Source: Propionibacteriaceae bacterium (lineage in GTDB: Bacteria > Actinomycetota > Actinomycetes > Propionibacteriales > Propionibacteriaceae). Taken from it: a stretch of 64,000 bases of DNA. The stretch covers positions 1 to 64,000 of the forward strand of contig JAIRYW010000030.1 of assembly GCA_031267645.1 (NCBI GenBank). The letters run 5' to 3'. A program made the translations under genes and the position numbers. Shown here one piece after another: positions 28,021 to 40,057 of this stretch; position 1 is the first letter of the stretch, and every line of letters starts with the position of its first letter. Under the pieces are notes generated by a model. That model worked only from the letters and a program-made list of their open reading frames with translations, ran no database searches and was not told the origin of the DNA.

Positions 28021-29064
28021 ATGACCCAGGACTACCCGGCCCGCGGCCAGTGGGGCGACCCGTCGGTGCCCTCGGGCGCCTCGGCCTCGCCTTGGGCCCG
28101 CCCGGCCGACCAGGGTCCCCCGAGCCAGCCCCCGGCCGAACCGGACCGCCTCAGCGGTCCTCGGACCGACCAGCCGAGTCCCGACCCCGGACCGACCCCA
28201 CCGCTCCACCCGGCCGCCTTCGACCAAGTGACCCCCTTCGATCGAGCCGGCCCCGGACCATACGAACCGGGCCACCCCGACCCGAACCAGGCCGGCGGGA
28301 CGGCCGGGTTGGCATTGGGCTACCCCGAACCGGGCCAGGCGGGCGAGACGGCCGGGTTGGCATTGGGCTACCCCGAACTGGGCCACCCCGAACCGGGCCA
28401 GGCCGGCGGGACGGCCGGGTTGGCATTGGGCTACCCCGAACCGGTCCACCCCGGCGCCGGCTACCCGAATCAGCCGTACCCCAACGCCGGACCGGCTTAT
28501 CCGCCCTATCCCGCCGCCGGCTACCCGAATCAGCCGTACCCCAGCGCCGGACCGCCCGCTCCGGCCTACCCCGCCACCGGCTACGCCGACCCGGCCTATC
28601 CCCCGGCCACTGCCGTCTACCCTGGCCCGGCCGGCCCCTTCGACCCGTCTGGAGCCGCCACCGTGGCGCCGTACGTCGACCCGGCCTGGGCCTACGTCCC
28701 GACGCCCTCTCCCTATTACGTCCCCCAGCCGCCGGCCCCCCTGCCCAACACCCTGGGCCTGGTGGGCCTGATCATGTCTGTGGTCACCGTGGCGGGCGGG
28801 GTGCTGACCGCCTTCCGCTTCGGCGGCGGGAGCGGGTCCAACTACGATCCCTGGAACCCCACCTACAGCAACGACGCCGCCGTAGGTATCGCTTTCGCTT
28901 TCACCGGCTTGAGTCTGATCGGTCTGGCTTCCTTCGTCATCGGCATCGTGGCCGCCGCCTCCAAACGCGGCCGCGGCCAAGGCGTGGGCGCCATCGTCCT
29001 GTCCGTCTTAGGGCCACTGGTCTTCTTCCTGGCCCTGGGCATCGCCATCGAATCCAATCTTTGA
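28021..29064 (+). CDS. Proline-rich membrane protein with DUF4190-like C-terminus
   Basis: About 240 N-terminal residues are Pro/Tyr/Gly-rich. A near-identical block GGTAGLALGYPEP recurs three times at about residues 93-140, and AAGYPNQPYPSAGP-like units follow. The C-terminal 105 residues have three hydrophobic segments (LGLVGLIMSVVTVAGGVL, IAFAFTGLSLIGLASFVIGI, GVGAIVLSVLGPLVFFLALG) of the DUF4190-like type. The role is unknown; similar actinobacterial proteins are abundant. The same frame stays open after the TGA stop (see 29065-29397). Confidence 0.75.
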   Translation: MTQDYPARGQWGDPSVPSGASASPWARPADQGPPSQPPAEPDRLSGPRTDQPSPDPGPTPPLHPAAFDQVTPFDRAGPGPYEPGHPDPNQAGGTAGLALGYPEPGQAGETAGLALGYPELGHPEPGQAGGTAGLALGYPEPVHPGAGYPNQPYPNAGPAYPPYPAAGYPNQPYPSAGPPAPAYPATGYADPAYPPATAVYPGPAGPFDPSGAATVAPYVDPAWAYVPTPSPYYVPQPPAPLPNTLGLVGLIMSVVTVAGGVLTAFRFGGGSGSNYDPWNPTYSNDAAVGIAFAFTGLSLIGLASFVIGIVAAASKRGRGQGVGAIVLSVLGPLVFFLALGIAIESNL

Positions 29065-29383
29065 GCGGTCCGGGCCCGGGCTGGAGACGCCTCTCGCCCG
29101 GCTGAGACGGCCGCTCGCGCCCCTGAGTCGACTACGGAAGCGCTAGCCCGACCCAACCCCGGTCCGACCCCGACCAGGACCCGACCGACCCCGGGTCCAG
29201 CCGACCTCGGGTCCGCTGACCCGAGTCCACCGACCCAAAATCCCCCAGCCAGACCCGCTAGCTCAGGTCCACCGACTCAAAGTCCGCCAGTCAGACCCGC
29301 TAGCTCAGGTCCACCGACCCAAGGTCCGCCAGTCAGACCCGCTGGCCCAGGTCCACCGACCCAAGGTCCACCAGCCAAACCCG

Positions 29384-29397
<14 letters not shown>
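29065..29397 (+). repeat. Non-coding tract with four 42-bp tandem repeats, in frame with the preceding gene
   Basis: Four 42-bp units start at 29230, 29272, 29314 and 29356, with a degenerate lead-in from about 29180. The unit is exactly 14 codons. Read in the frame of the upstream gene it gives PTQSPPVRPASSGP variants. No stop codon interrupts that frame from 29065 onward. The last unit overlaps the mfd stop codon on the other strand. Confidence 0.85.
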
Positions 29398-33076
<3,679 letters not shown>

Positions 33077-33225
33077 GATCGACCAGCTTAACGCGGCCCC
33101 GAACCGGCACCCGTCATTCCACCGCCAGGCCGAGCGACGAACCTCTCTCCACTGGCTCTGACCCACCGGCGGTCTGGGCATCGTCCACGCTAAGTGGCGG
33201 CCAGCGCCCACGCCAGCCCCCGCCC

Positions 33226-33265
33226 GTCATTCTGCGCGGAGCGCCAGCGCAGTCGCAGAATCCAT
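33226..33265. repeat. REP-like palindromic element, copy A
   Basis: Perfect 8-bp inverted repeat ATTCTGCG (33229-33236) and CGCAGAAT (33254-33261), preceded by GTC and followed by CCATC. Related sequence occurs at 59829-59923. The pattern matches a class of dispersed intergenic palindromes with GTCATTCTGCG-type ends. Confidence 0.7.
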
Positions 33266-33359
33266 CCCTACCCGCTCCCTGCCCCTGTCATTCGGATGGA
33301 CGTTCTGATCGTTTCATCACATCGTGGGAGAATGGTGGCTGGCCAAGAAGGAGGCGCCC

Positions 33360-33689
33360 GTGTTAGTGCGATACCCGGAAATGGCCACCTGCCTGCCGGG
33401 ATGGATCGTGATCCACGATCTGGACGACCTCCGCGGCCCGACCAGTGGGCACGTCGAACTGCCGATAAACCTCTACTGGGGGCCGTCCCGGCCCTTCGAC
33501 TTGGATGATCCAGATGACTTGCGCTGGTGTTACGTGAACGTTCTGCGTGAGGCTTCCGACGAGGCCACTTTGGCGGAGTTTCTGAACCGATGCGTCTTAG
33601 AGCGGGAATGGAACAACGTTTTCCTTCCGCTGTCGTTGCGGCGGGCCTGGACCGAGGCCCATCCCAGCCTCGCCTCAGTGGCGGCCTGA
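33360..33689 (+). CDS. Hypothetical partner of a nucleotidyltransferase toxin
   Basis: A 109-residue protein of no recognised family. AAGGAGG (33348-33354) lies five bases before GTG 33360, so this start is preferred over the GTG at 33324. It contains LPGWIVIHDLDDLRGP, INLYWGPSRPFDLDDPDDL and a C-terminal helical part ending LRRAWTEAHPSL. It is acidic, with no membrane segment or known HTH. Its stop overlaps the next start (TGATG), so the two genes are coupled. By position it would be the antitoxin of a TA pair, but it does not resemble AbiEi. Confidence 0.7.
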   Translation: MLVRYPEMATCLPGWIVIHDLDDLRGPTSGHVELPINLYWGPSRPFDLDDPDDLRWCYVNVLREASDEATLAEFLNRCVLEREWNNVFLPLSLRRAWTEAHPSLASVAA

Positions 33690-34402
33690 TGCTGACCCCG
33701 ATGCAAGCCCGAGTCGCGCAGGTCTTGTCTGAAGCCGTGGCCGATCTTGGATTCGCCATCGGCGGCGGCGCAGCCCTCCAACTCCATGGCGTCGTCGATC
33801 GGGACAGCACCGATATCGATGTCTACGCGCCCTCATACGATCCGCAGGTTTATACGGCGGCCGAAGACGCTGCGGTCGGCGCGCTGGCCAGCATCGGGTA
33901 CAAAGTCGAGGTCCGCCGCCGACTGGACTGGTTCCGTGAACTGATCGTGACCGATCCGCGATCCGGCGAAAAGGTCGGCGTAGATCTGGGCGTCATGCCT
34001 CGGACCCAGCCACCGATCATCATCCCGCCGGCCGGGCCGGTGCTCACCATCGCAGATCTGCGCCAGGGCAAACTGGACGCGTTGTTGGATCGACGGGCCG
34101 GCCGGGATTTCACAGACGTCGACGCCATGCTGCGAAGCGGAGACTGGAGTGTTCGGGATCTGGTCGAGAGCGTACGGTCGCGGCACCCGGAACTCGTTCT
34201 TGGCGCACTGTCTGAGACGTTCCGGGCCGTCCGTTCAGTCAATCGCCTGGAGTTCGCCGCGCTCGGTGTCGACGGGCCTGGAATCGAAGAACTCGCCTGT
34301 CGGTTCGACCTCTACGCCACGGAAATCGACGGACTAACCAACTCAGACCTAGACGCCACACCCGCTCTGACCCCACCGACAGTCCGACCATCCTCCACCT
34401 AG
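33689..34402 (+). CDS. AbiEii/MenT-related nucleotidyltransferase, putative toxin
   Basis: A 237-residue protein of the DNA polymerase beta-like nucleotidyltransferase fold. GGGAALQLHG with following DRDSTDID (S40, D42, D44) is motif I of AbiEii/AbiGii toxins. A later acidic strand (EKVGVDLGV) and GKLDALLDRRAGRDFTDVDAM correspond to the third carboxylate and the K-R-DFxD motif. Homologues such as MenT add nucleotides to tRNA 3' ends. The frame extends 33 codons upstream, but the TGATG overlap sets the start at 33689. Both genes of the pair use more mixed codons than the housekeeping neighbours. Confidence 0.82.
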   Translation: MLTPMQARVAQVLSEAVADLGFAIGGGAALQLHGVVDRDSTDIDVYAPSYDPQVYTAAEDAAVGALASIGYKVEVRRRLDWFRELIVTDPRSGEKVGVDLGVMPRTQPPIIIPPAGPVLTIADLRQGKLDALLDRRAGRDFTDVDAMLRSGDWSVRDLVESVRSRHPELVLGALSETFRAVRSVNRLEFAALGVDGPGIEELACRFDLYATEIDGLTNSDLDATPALTPPTVRPSST

Positions 34403-34557
34403 GGAGGGGCCGGACAGCAGACCTCTCATGAGATCGCGGCTGGACCGGTGTGGGCTGCCCGTCCGGTGGAGGGGGCGGAGGCGACGGCTCCGGTGACGAG
34501 GCCGAGCCTGAAGCGGACAGACGGAGAGGCCCGGCTGGAACGACCGGCCCCAAGTCC

Positions 34558-35157
34558 TCAGGAGTTGAAGCGCTGCTGGGTGGCCTCCAAACCCTGGCTG
34601 ATTAGGACTTCGACGGCGTCAGCGGCTAAAGCCACCAGTTCGTCGCGGGCTTCGCCCTGGGCCCGGCCGAAGTCGCTCAGGACCCAGTCGACGACGTCTT
34701 GGCGGCCGGTCGGGCGGTCGACGCCGCAGCGCACCCGGTAGTAGTCGCCCTGGCCCAGCCGGGCTCGGATCGATTTGAGACCGTTGTGGCCGTTGTCGCC
34801 GCCGCCGAATTTGACCCGCAGCTGGCCCAGGGCCAGGTCCAGCTCGTCGTGCACCACCACCAGGTGGGACGGGCGCAGCTTGGCCTGGCCCAGGACGGCT
34901 TTGACCGGGCCGCCGGACTCGTTCATGTACGACCGCGGGCGGGCCAGTTCGACCCGCTCCAGGTCGGGGCCGACCGCGCCCGTGCCGGTCGGACCGACCA
35001 GGACGTGGGCCAGGTCGGCCCGCAGCAGACGGTGGGTCCGCCAGTTGGCCCGGCCGCGCCGGGCCAACTCGGCCACCACCATGGCGCCGATATTGTGCCG
35101 ATTGTCGGCGTAGGACTGACCCGGATTGCCCAGGCCGACCACCAACCACTTAGCCAT
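34558..35157 (-). CDS. pth: Peptidyl-tRNA hydrolase
   Basis: It releases tRNA from peptidyl-tRNA that drops off the ribosome. The N-terminus is KWLVVGLGNPGQSYADNRHN (catalytic His and Asn), followed by RPRSYMNESGGPV, VVHDELDLALGQLRVKFGGG and GDNGHNGLKSI. Starting at ATG 35157 the protein has 199 residues, the normal length. An upstream extension of the frame is not conserved. It follows rplY by 22 bases, an order conserved in actinobacteria. Confidence 0.96.
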   Translation of the reverse strand: MAKWLVVGLGNPGQSYADNRHNIGAMVVAELARRGRANWRTHRLLRADLAHVLVGPTGTGAVGPDLERVELARPRSYMNESGGPVKAVLGQAKLRPSHLVVVHDELDLALGQLRVKFGGGDNGHNGLKSIRARLGQGDYYRVRCGVDRPTGRQDVVDWVLSDFGRAQGEARDELVALAADAVEVLISQGLEATQQRFNS

Positions 35158-35179
35158 GGTCACAACCGACCGGGATCGG

Positions 35180-35788
35180 TCACTCGGGGTCGGCGGCCGC
35201 CTCGGCCTCGCCGGCACCCTCGGCCTCGGCCTGGCCCAGGTCCTGGGCCTGCGGGGCTTGGATCGACAGCATGAGGTCTTCCGGGTCGCCGGGGAAGACC
35301 ACGCCTTCCGGCAGGGGCAGGTCGCGGGCCAGCACCTGGTCGCCGATCTCCAAGGCGCTGATGTCGATCTCGATGCTGGACGGGATCGAGGTGGCCTCGG
35401 CCTCGACGGTCAGGGTGCTCTGGTCGGTCACGATCATGGCCTCGCCCTTGACCTCGCCCACCACGATCAACGGCACCTCGACCGTGACCCGCTCGCCCCG
35501 GCGCACCATGATCAGGTCGACGTGCTCGATGACGTCGGAGATCGGGTCGCGCTGGATCTGCTTGGGCAGGGCCAACTGGGGCTGGCCGCCGACGACGTCG
35601 ATGGTGAGCAGGGCGTTGGCTTGGCGCAGGGCCAGCTGGGTGGCGTGGGCCGGCAAGGAGACGTGGACCGGATCGGCCCCGTGTCCGTACATCACCGCCG
35701 GGACGCGCCCGGCCCGACGCAAGCGGCGGGACGCCCCTTTGCCGAACTCGGCGCGCGGCTGAGCTTCCAGCTTGATTTCAATGGCCAT
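35180..35788 (-). CDS. rplY: Ribosomal protein bL25 (Ctc/TL5 type)
   Basis: A 202-residue 5S rRNA-binding protein. The N-terminal L25 domain has EFGKGASRRLRRAGRVPAVMYG. The C-terminal TL5/Ctc domain has VEVPLIVVGEVKGEA and SIEIDISALEIGDQVLARDL, with an acidic Ala/Glu tail. GAGAGGTGG lies about seven bases before ATG 35788, so the longer open frame is not used. It is upstream of pth on the same strand. Confidence 0.95.
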   Translation of the reverse strand: MAIEIKLEAQPRAEFGKGASRRLRRAGRVPAVMYGHGADPVHVSLPAHATQLALRQANALLTIDVVGGQPQLALPKQIQRDPISDVIEHVDLIMVRRGERVTVEVPLIVVGEVKGEAMIVTDQSTLTVEAEATSIPSSIEIDISALEIGDQVLARDLPLPEGVVFPGDPEDLMLSIQAPQAQDLGQAEAEGAGEAEAAADPE

Positions 35789-35837
35789 CGCGGTTCCACC
35801 TCTCAGTCTTGGTCCACGACGCCAGACGAGGCAGGTC

Positions 35838-35867
35838 CCTGCGCGACCGGGTTCCACCCGGTCAGGG
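35838..35867 (-). terminator. Hairpin between prs and rplY
   Basis: GACCGGG and CCCGGTC (35845-35851, 35857-35863) form a 7-bp stem with a 5-base loop. An outer CCCT/AGGG pairing extends it across a four-base bulge. It lies 130 bases past the prs stop and just before the rplY leader, so it may separate the two units. Confidence 0.45.
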
Positions 35868-35995
35868 CCTTGTCGATCACGGGGACGCGTCCGCGCCCCC
35901 CTCGCCAGGCAACCCCGGCAGCCTACCCGATCAGATCTCCGGCCCGGAAATCGACCGCCCAGACGCCCCGGGCGACCCCGCTGTCGGGGACTGGC

Positions 35996-37039
35996 TCACA
36001 GGTCCAAGGGCGGGGCGATGGTCAAGGCCTCGGCCGCCCGGTCCTGCAAGCGCTTGGCCCGCTTGTGCTTCTCGCTCATCAAAGCCGCCACCGAACTCTC
36101 GCAGAAGACCGCCTCGATGGCCTCGGCCAGCATGGGGGCGATCGACAGCACCGTCAGTTTGTCGATCTGGGACTCTTTGGCGATGGGCAAGGTGTTGGTC
36201 ACGATGACCTCTTCGAAGACGCTACGTTGCAGTCGTTCGGCCGCCGGGCCGGACAGGACCGGGTGGGTGGCAGCGGCCAGCACCCGGCTGGCGCCTTTGA
36301 GCTTGAGAGCGTCGGCGGCCAGGCAGATGGTGCCGGCGGTGTCGATCATGTCGTCCACCAGCAGGCAGGTCTTGCCCTCGACCTCGCCCACCACCTCGTG
36401 CACGGCCACCGTGTTGGCCACCTCGGGGTCGCGCCGTTTGTGGATGATGGCCAGGGGGCAGCCCAGCCGGTCCGACCACATGTCGGCCGTCCGGACCCGG
36501 CCGGCGTCGGGCGAGACGATCACGATGTCGCCCAGGTCGTACTTCTGCTCGACGTAGTCGGCCAGGATGGGCAGGGCGTAGAGATGGTCGACCGGGCCGG
36601 AGAAGAAGCCTTGGATCTGAGCCGCGTGCAGGTCGACCGACATGATCCGGGTGGCCCCGGCGGCGGCGAAGAGGTCGGCCACCAGCCGGGCCGAGATCGG
36701 CTCCCGGCCGGCGTGCTTCTTGTCTTGGCGGGCGTAGGGATAGAAGGGGCAGACCACCGTGATGCGCTTGGCCGAGGCCCGCTTGAGGGCGTCGACCATG
36801 ATCAACTGCTCCATCAGCCAGTCGTTGACCGGCGCGGCGTGGGCTTGCACCACGAAGGCGTCGCAGCCGCGCACCGAAGCCTCGAAGCGGACGTAGATCT
36901 CGGAGTTGGCGTAGGTCACCATGCGGGCCGGCACCGGGGTGCGGCCCAGCAGCTGGGCGATCTCGTTGGCCAGTCCGGGGTGCGACCGACCCGCGAAAAG
37001 CATCAGTTGCTTATCATCTTTGCTGGTCAGGTCGCTCAT
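35996..37039 (-). CDS. prs: Ribose-phosphate pyrophosphokinase (PRPP synthetase)
   Basis: It makes PRPP for nucleotide, histidine and tryptophan synthesis. Conserved features: FAGRSHPGLANEIAQLLG, the flexible-loop region VVCPFYPYARQDKKHAGREP, SVDLHAAQIQGFF, VIVSPDAGRVRTADMW and the PRPP-binding CLLVDDMIDTAGTI. At 347 residues it is slightly longer than the 315-330 norm, owing to a charged C-terminal tail. It follows glmU by seven bases, the same pairing as Rv1018c-Rv1017c in Mycobacterium tuberculosis. Confidence 0.96.
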   Translation of the reverse strand: MSDLTSKDDKQLMLFAGRSHPGLANEIAQLLGRTPVPARMVTYANSEIYVRFEASVRGCDAFVVQAHAAPVNDWLMEQLIMVDALKRASAKRITVVCPFYPYARQDKKHAGREPISARLVADLFAAAGATRIMSVDLHAAQIQGFFSGPVDHLYALPILADYVEQKYDLGDIVIVSPDAGRVRTADMWSDRLGCPLAIIHKRRDPEVANTVAVHEVVGEVEGKTCLLVDDMIDTAGTICLAADALKLKGASRVLAAATHPVLSGPAAERLQRSVFEEVIVTNTLPIAKESQIDKLTVLSIAPMLAEAIEAVFCESSVAALMSEKHKRAKRLQDRAAEALTIAPPLDL

Positions 37040-37046
37040 CTGTCTC

Positions 37047-38495
37047 CTAAAGTTCGGAACCGGTCGATGGCGCGCCGGAGTTGGAGTCGGGTTCGGCGGC
37101 GCCTTCTTGCCGTCGCCGGGCCACCCAGCCGGGGATCTCGGCCTGCCGGCCCCGGGCCACGGCCAGGGCGCCGTCGGGCACGTCGTCGGTGATGACCGAC
37201 CCGGCCGCCACGAAGGCGTCGTCGCCGATCTGGACCGGCGCCACCAGGACCGAGTCCGAGCCGATGAAACTACGCCGCCCGACCGTGCTGACCGACTTGG
37301 TGGCGCCGTCGTAATTGGCGAAGATGACGCCGGCGCCGATGTTGGTGGACTCCCCCACCACGGCGTCGCCGCAGTAAGTCAGATGGGGCACTTTGGCGCC
37401 AGCGCCGATACGGGCCTGCTTGGTCTCGACGAAGGCGCCGACCTTGCCCGCCGCCCCCAGTTCGGTGCCGGGGCGAAGGTACGAGAAGGGGCCGACTTGG
37501 GCGTCCGGCCCGATCACGGCCAGGACCGCCTCCGAGCGCACGACCTGGGCCCTAGGGCCGACTTCGACGTCGGTCAGGCGGGAGTCCGGCCCGATCACGG
37601 CCGCCTCGCCCACCGTGGTGGCGCCGCGCAGGATGGTGTCCGGCCAGATCTCGACGTCCCCGGCCAGGGCCACGTCCCGTTCGATCCAAGTCGTGGCCGG
37701 GTCGACCACGGTCACCCCGCGCAGCATCCAGTCGCGCACGATGCGCCGGTTCATCTCCCGGTTGACGGCGGCCAGTTGGACCCGGTCGTTGACCCCTTGG
37801 GTCTGCCAGGCGTCGGCCTCGATGAAAGCTCCGACGCGCTGGCCCTGGTCGCTGGCGTAAGCCACCAGGTCGGTCAGGTACAGCTGCCCCTGGTCGTTGT
37901 CGGAGCGCAATTGGGCCAGGCCGGCCCGCAGCAGGTCGGCCTGGAAGACGTAGATGCCGGCGTTGATCTCGCGCAGCCCGAGCTGATCGGCGTCGGCGTC
38001 GCGGTGTTCGACGATGGACGTCACCTGGTCGCCCCGCCGGACCACCCGTCCGTAACCGGTCGGATCGTCCACCACGGCCGTCAGCACGGTGATGGCGTTG
38101 CCGTCGTCGCGGTGGCTGGCCAGCAGGTCGCCCAGGGCGCGGGGGCTCAGCATGGGCACGTCGCCGTAGGTCACGACCACCTCGCCGGTCACCTCGCCCA
38201 GGGCCTCCAGGCCGCATTGGACGGCGTGGCCGGTGCCCAGGGGGCTGGCTTGGAAGGCGCGCACGGCGCTGGGGGCGATGTCGTCCAGGTGGGCCTCGAC
38301 CTGGTCGCGCATCTGGCCCACCACCACCACCAGGCGTTCGGGCTGCAGGCTGACGGCGGCGTCCAGACACCACGACAGCATGGACCGGCCGCAGATCGGG
38401 TGCAGCAGCTTGGAGGTGCGCGACTTCATACGGGTGCTGGCCCCGGCGGCCAGGACGATGACGGCTGCCACCCCAGCGGCGCGTACCTCAGTCAA
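37047..38495 (-). CDS. glmU: Bifunctional GlmU (N-acetylglucosamine-1-phosphate uridyltransferase / acetyltransferase)
   Basis: It makes UDP-GlcNAc for peptidoglycan. The N-terminal pyrophosphorylase shows VIVLAAGASTRMKS, SPLGTGHAVQCGLEAL and GDVPMLSP. The C-terminal left-handed beta-helix has repeated hexapeptides (for example IGAGAKVPHLTYCGDA and NIGAGVIFANYDG) and the RRSFIGSDSVLVAP region. At 482 residues with an Arg/Ser-rich tail it matches actinobacterial GlmU. It starts just downstream of tRNA-Gln and is followed by prs. Confidence 0.96.
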   Translation of the reverse strand: MTEVRAAGVAAVIVLAAGASTRMKSRTSKLLHPICGRSMLSWCLDAAVSLQPERLVVVVGQMRDQVEAHLDDIAPSAVRAFQASPLGTGHAVQCGLEALGEVTGEVVVTYGDVPMLSPRALGDLLASHRDDGNAITVLTAVVDDPTGYGRVVRRGDQVTSIVEHRDADADQLGLREINAGIYVFQADLLRAGLAQLRSDNDQGQLYLTDLVAYASDQGQRVGAFIEADAWQTQGVNDRVQLAAVNREMNRRIVRDWMLRGVTVVDPATTWIERDVALAGDVEIWPDTILRGATTVGEAAVIGPDSRLTDVEVGPRAQVVRSEAVLAVIGPDAQVGPFSYLRPGTELGAAGKVGAFVETKQARIGAGAKVPHLTYCGDAVVGESTNIGAGVIFANYDGATKSVSTVGRRSFIGSDSVLVAPVQIGDDAFVAAGSVITDDVPDGALAVARGRQAEIPGWVARRRQEGAAEPDSNSGAPSTGSEL

Positions 38496-38519
38496 CCCTG
38501 CTCCTCATAGATCGCGGCG

Positions 38520-38598
38520 CTCCCCGGGTAGGAGTCGAACCTACTGCGCTAATCCTGATTCAAAGTCAGGCGGGCCCTACCGAAAGACCAACCGGGGA
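38520..38598 (-). tRNA. tRNA-Gln (anticodon UUG), CCA not encoded
   Basis: Minus strand: acceptor TCCCCGG pairs with CCGGGGA, discriminator G. The anticodon stem CCTGA/TCAGG closes loop CTTTGAA (anticodon TTG). T arm GTAGG-TTCGACT-CCTAC is canonical. The segment between anticodon and T stems is nine bases, longer than the usual four or five, and the D arm is irregular. The position next to glmU matches the tRNA-Gln gene of other actinobacteria. Confidence 0.85.
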
Positions 38599-38683
38599 CC
38601 GGACGTGGCTGGCGGCCCGTCCGGACCATACTCTACGACGGTCTGGCGATTTGCACACGTCGGGTCGGCCCGGCCGGTCCGGC

Positions 38684-39883
38684 TCAGGCCATGACCTGGG
38701 CGATGGCCTGGACCACAGCCTCGATGTTGCCGTGGTTGAGGGCGGCCAGGCAGAGCCGGCCGGAGTCCAGGCCGTAAACGTGGAAGTCGCGCCGCAGCCG
38801 TGCCATCTGGGGCTGGCTCAGCCCGGAATACGAGAACATGCCGGTCTGAGCGGTGATGTACGACAGGTCGCCGGGGACCCCGGCCCGTTCCAGACCGGCC
38901 CGGAGCAGGGCCCGCATGCCTTTGACGCGGTCGCGCATGCCGGTCAGCTCGTTCTCCCACTCGGCCCTCAGACCACGGTCGCCCAAGACGGTGGCGACCA
39001 GTCGGGCGCCGTTGGTGGGCGGGTTGGAGTAGAGGGCGCGGACGACCACCTTGGCCTGGCTCAACACCCGCTCGGACTGGTCGGCGTCGGCCGTCAGGCA
39101 GCTGATGGCGCCGACCCGCTCGCCGTACAGGCTGAAGGACTTGGAGAAGGAGCTGGCGACCAGGAAGGGCCGTCCGGCGAGAGCGAATTTGGTCACCGCG
39201 TCGGCGTCCTCGACGATGCCCTGGGAGAAACCCTGGTAGGCCAGGTCCAAGAAGGGCACCAGGTCGCGCTGGCCGCAGACCGCCACCACTTTGTCCCAAT
39301 CGGCCGGGGCCAGGTCGTACCCAGTCGGGTTGTGGCAGCAGGCGTGCAACACCACGATGGAGCCGGCCGCGGCCCGGCCCAAGTCCTCGACCATCCCGTC
39401 GACGTCGATCCGACGGGCGGCGGCGTCGAGGTAGCGGTACGTGCCGACGGCGAAGCCGGCCCGCTGGAACAAGGTCTGGTGGTTCTCCCAGGTCGGGTCC
39501 GACACCAGGACTTGGGCCTTGGGATCGACCAGGGCCAGCAGCCCGGCTCCGATCCGTAGCCCGCCGGTGCCGCCCAAGGCCTGGACGGTGACGACGCGGC
39601 CTTGGGCCACCAGGTCGCCGGAGGCGCCGAAGATCAGTCGTTTGACGGCTTCGTCGTAGGCCGGCAGGCCGCTGATGGGCAGATAGCCGTAGGGCCGCGG
39701 GTCGTCGGCCAAACGGGCCTGGGCCTGGCGCACCGCGTCCAGCACCGGCACCCGCCCGTCCTCGTCCTGGTAGACGCCGACGCCGAGATTGATCTTGGCC
39801 GGAGCCGGGTCGGCCAAGAACGCCTCGGTCATCCCCAACACGGGGTCGCGTGGGGCCAAGGGCAAAGACGAGAATACGGACAC
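38684..39883 (-). CDS. Aspartate/aromatic amino acid aminotransferase (AspC/TyrB type)
   Basis: A 399-residue PLP enzyme of the class Ialpha group. Evidence: INLGVGVYQDEDGRVPVL, ACCHNPTGYD, LDLAYQGFSQG, catalytic K248 in VASSFSKSFSLYGERVGAI, RALYSNPPTNGA and the C-terminal GMFSYSGLS with LCLAALNHGN. It transfers amino groups among aspartate, glutamate and possibly aromatic amino acids. This subclass is less typical of actinobacteria, which more often carry the Igamma type. It is monocistronic. Confidence 0.92.
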   Translation of the reverse strand: MSVFSSLPLAPRDPVLGMTEAFLADPAPAKINLGVGVYQDEDGRVPVLDAVRQAQARLADDPRPYGYLPISGLPAYDEAVKRLIFGASGDLVAQGRVVTVQALGGTGGLRIGAGLLALVDPKAQVLVSDPTWENHQTLFQRAGFAVGTYRYLDAAARRIDVDGMVEDLGRAAAGSIVVLHACCHNPTGYDLAPADWDKVVAVCGQRDLVPFLDLAYQGFSQGIVEDADAVTKFALAGRPFLVASSFSKSFSLYGERVGAISCLTADADQSERVLSQAKVVVRALYSNPPTNGARLVATVLGDRGLRAEWENELTGMRDRVKGMRALLRAGLERAGVPGDLSYITAQTGMFSYSGLSQPQMARLRRDFHVYGLDSGRLCLAALNHGNIEAVVQAIAQVMA

Positions 39884-40057
39884 TTGCGGTCCTCCTCCGT
39901 GGTCGCGGACGACTTCAATCCTAGGCGAGGCGGGCCGCGGACGCGGACCGTCGCCCGGTCGAACGCCTGGCCGACGGCGGCGCCCAGAACCGTCTCTCCC
40001 GGGCCAGCGCGCCGCCAGCGCGGAATCGGTCTGGGCCGGCCGCGCCCGCCGGCGGGG

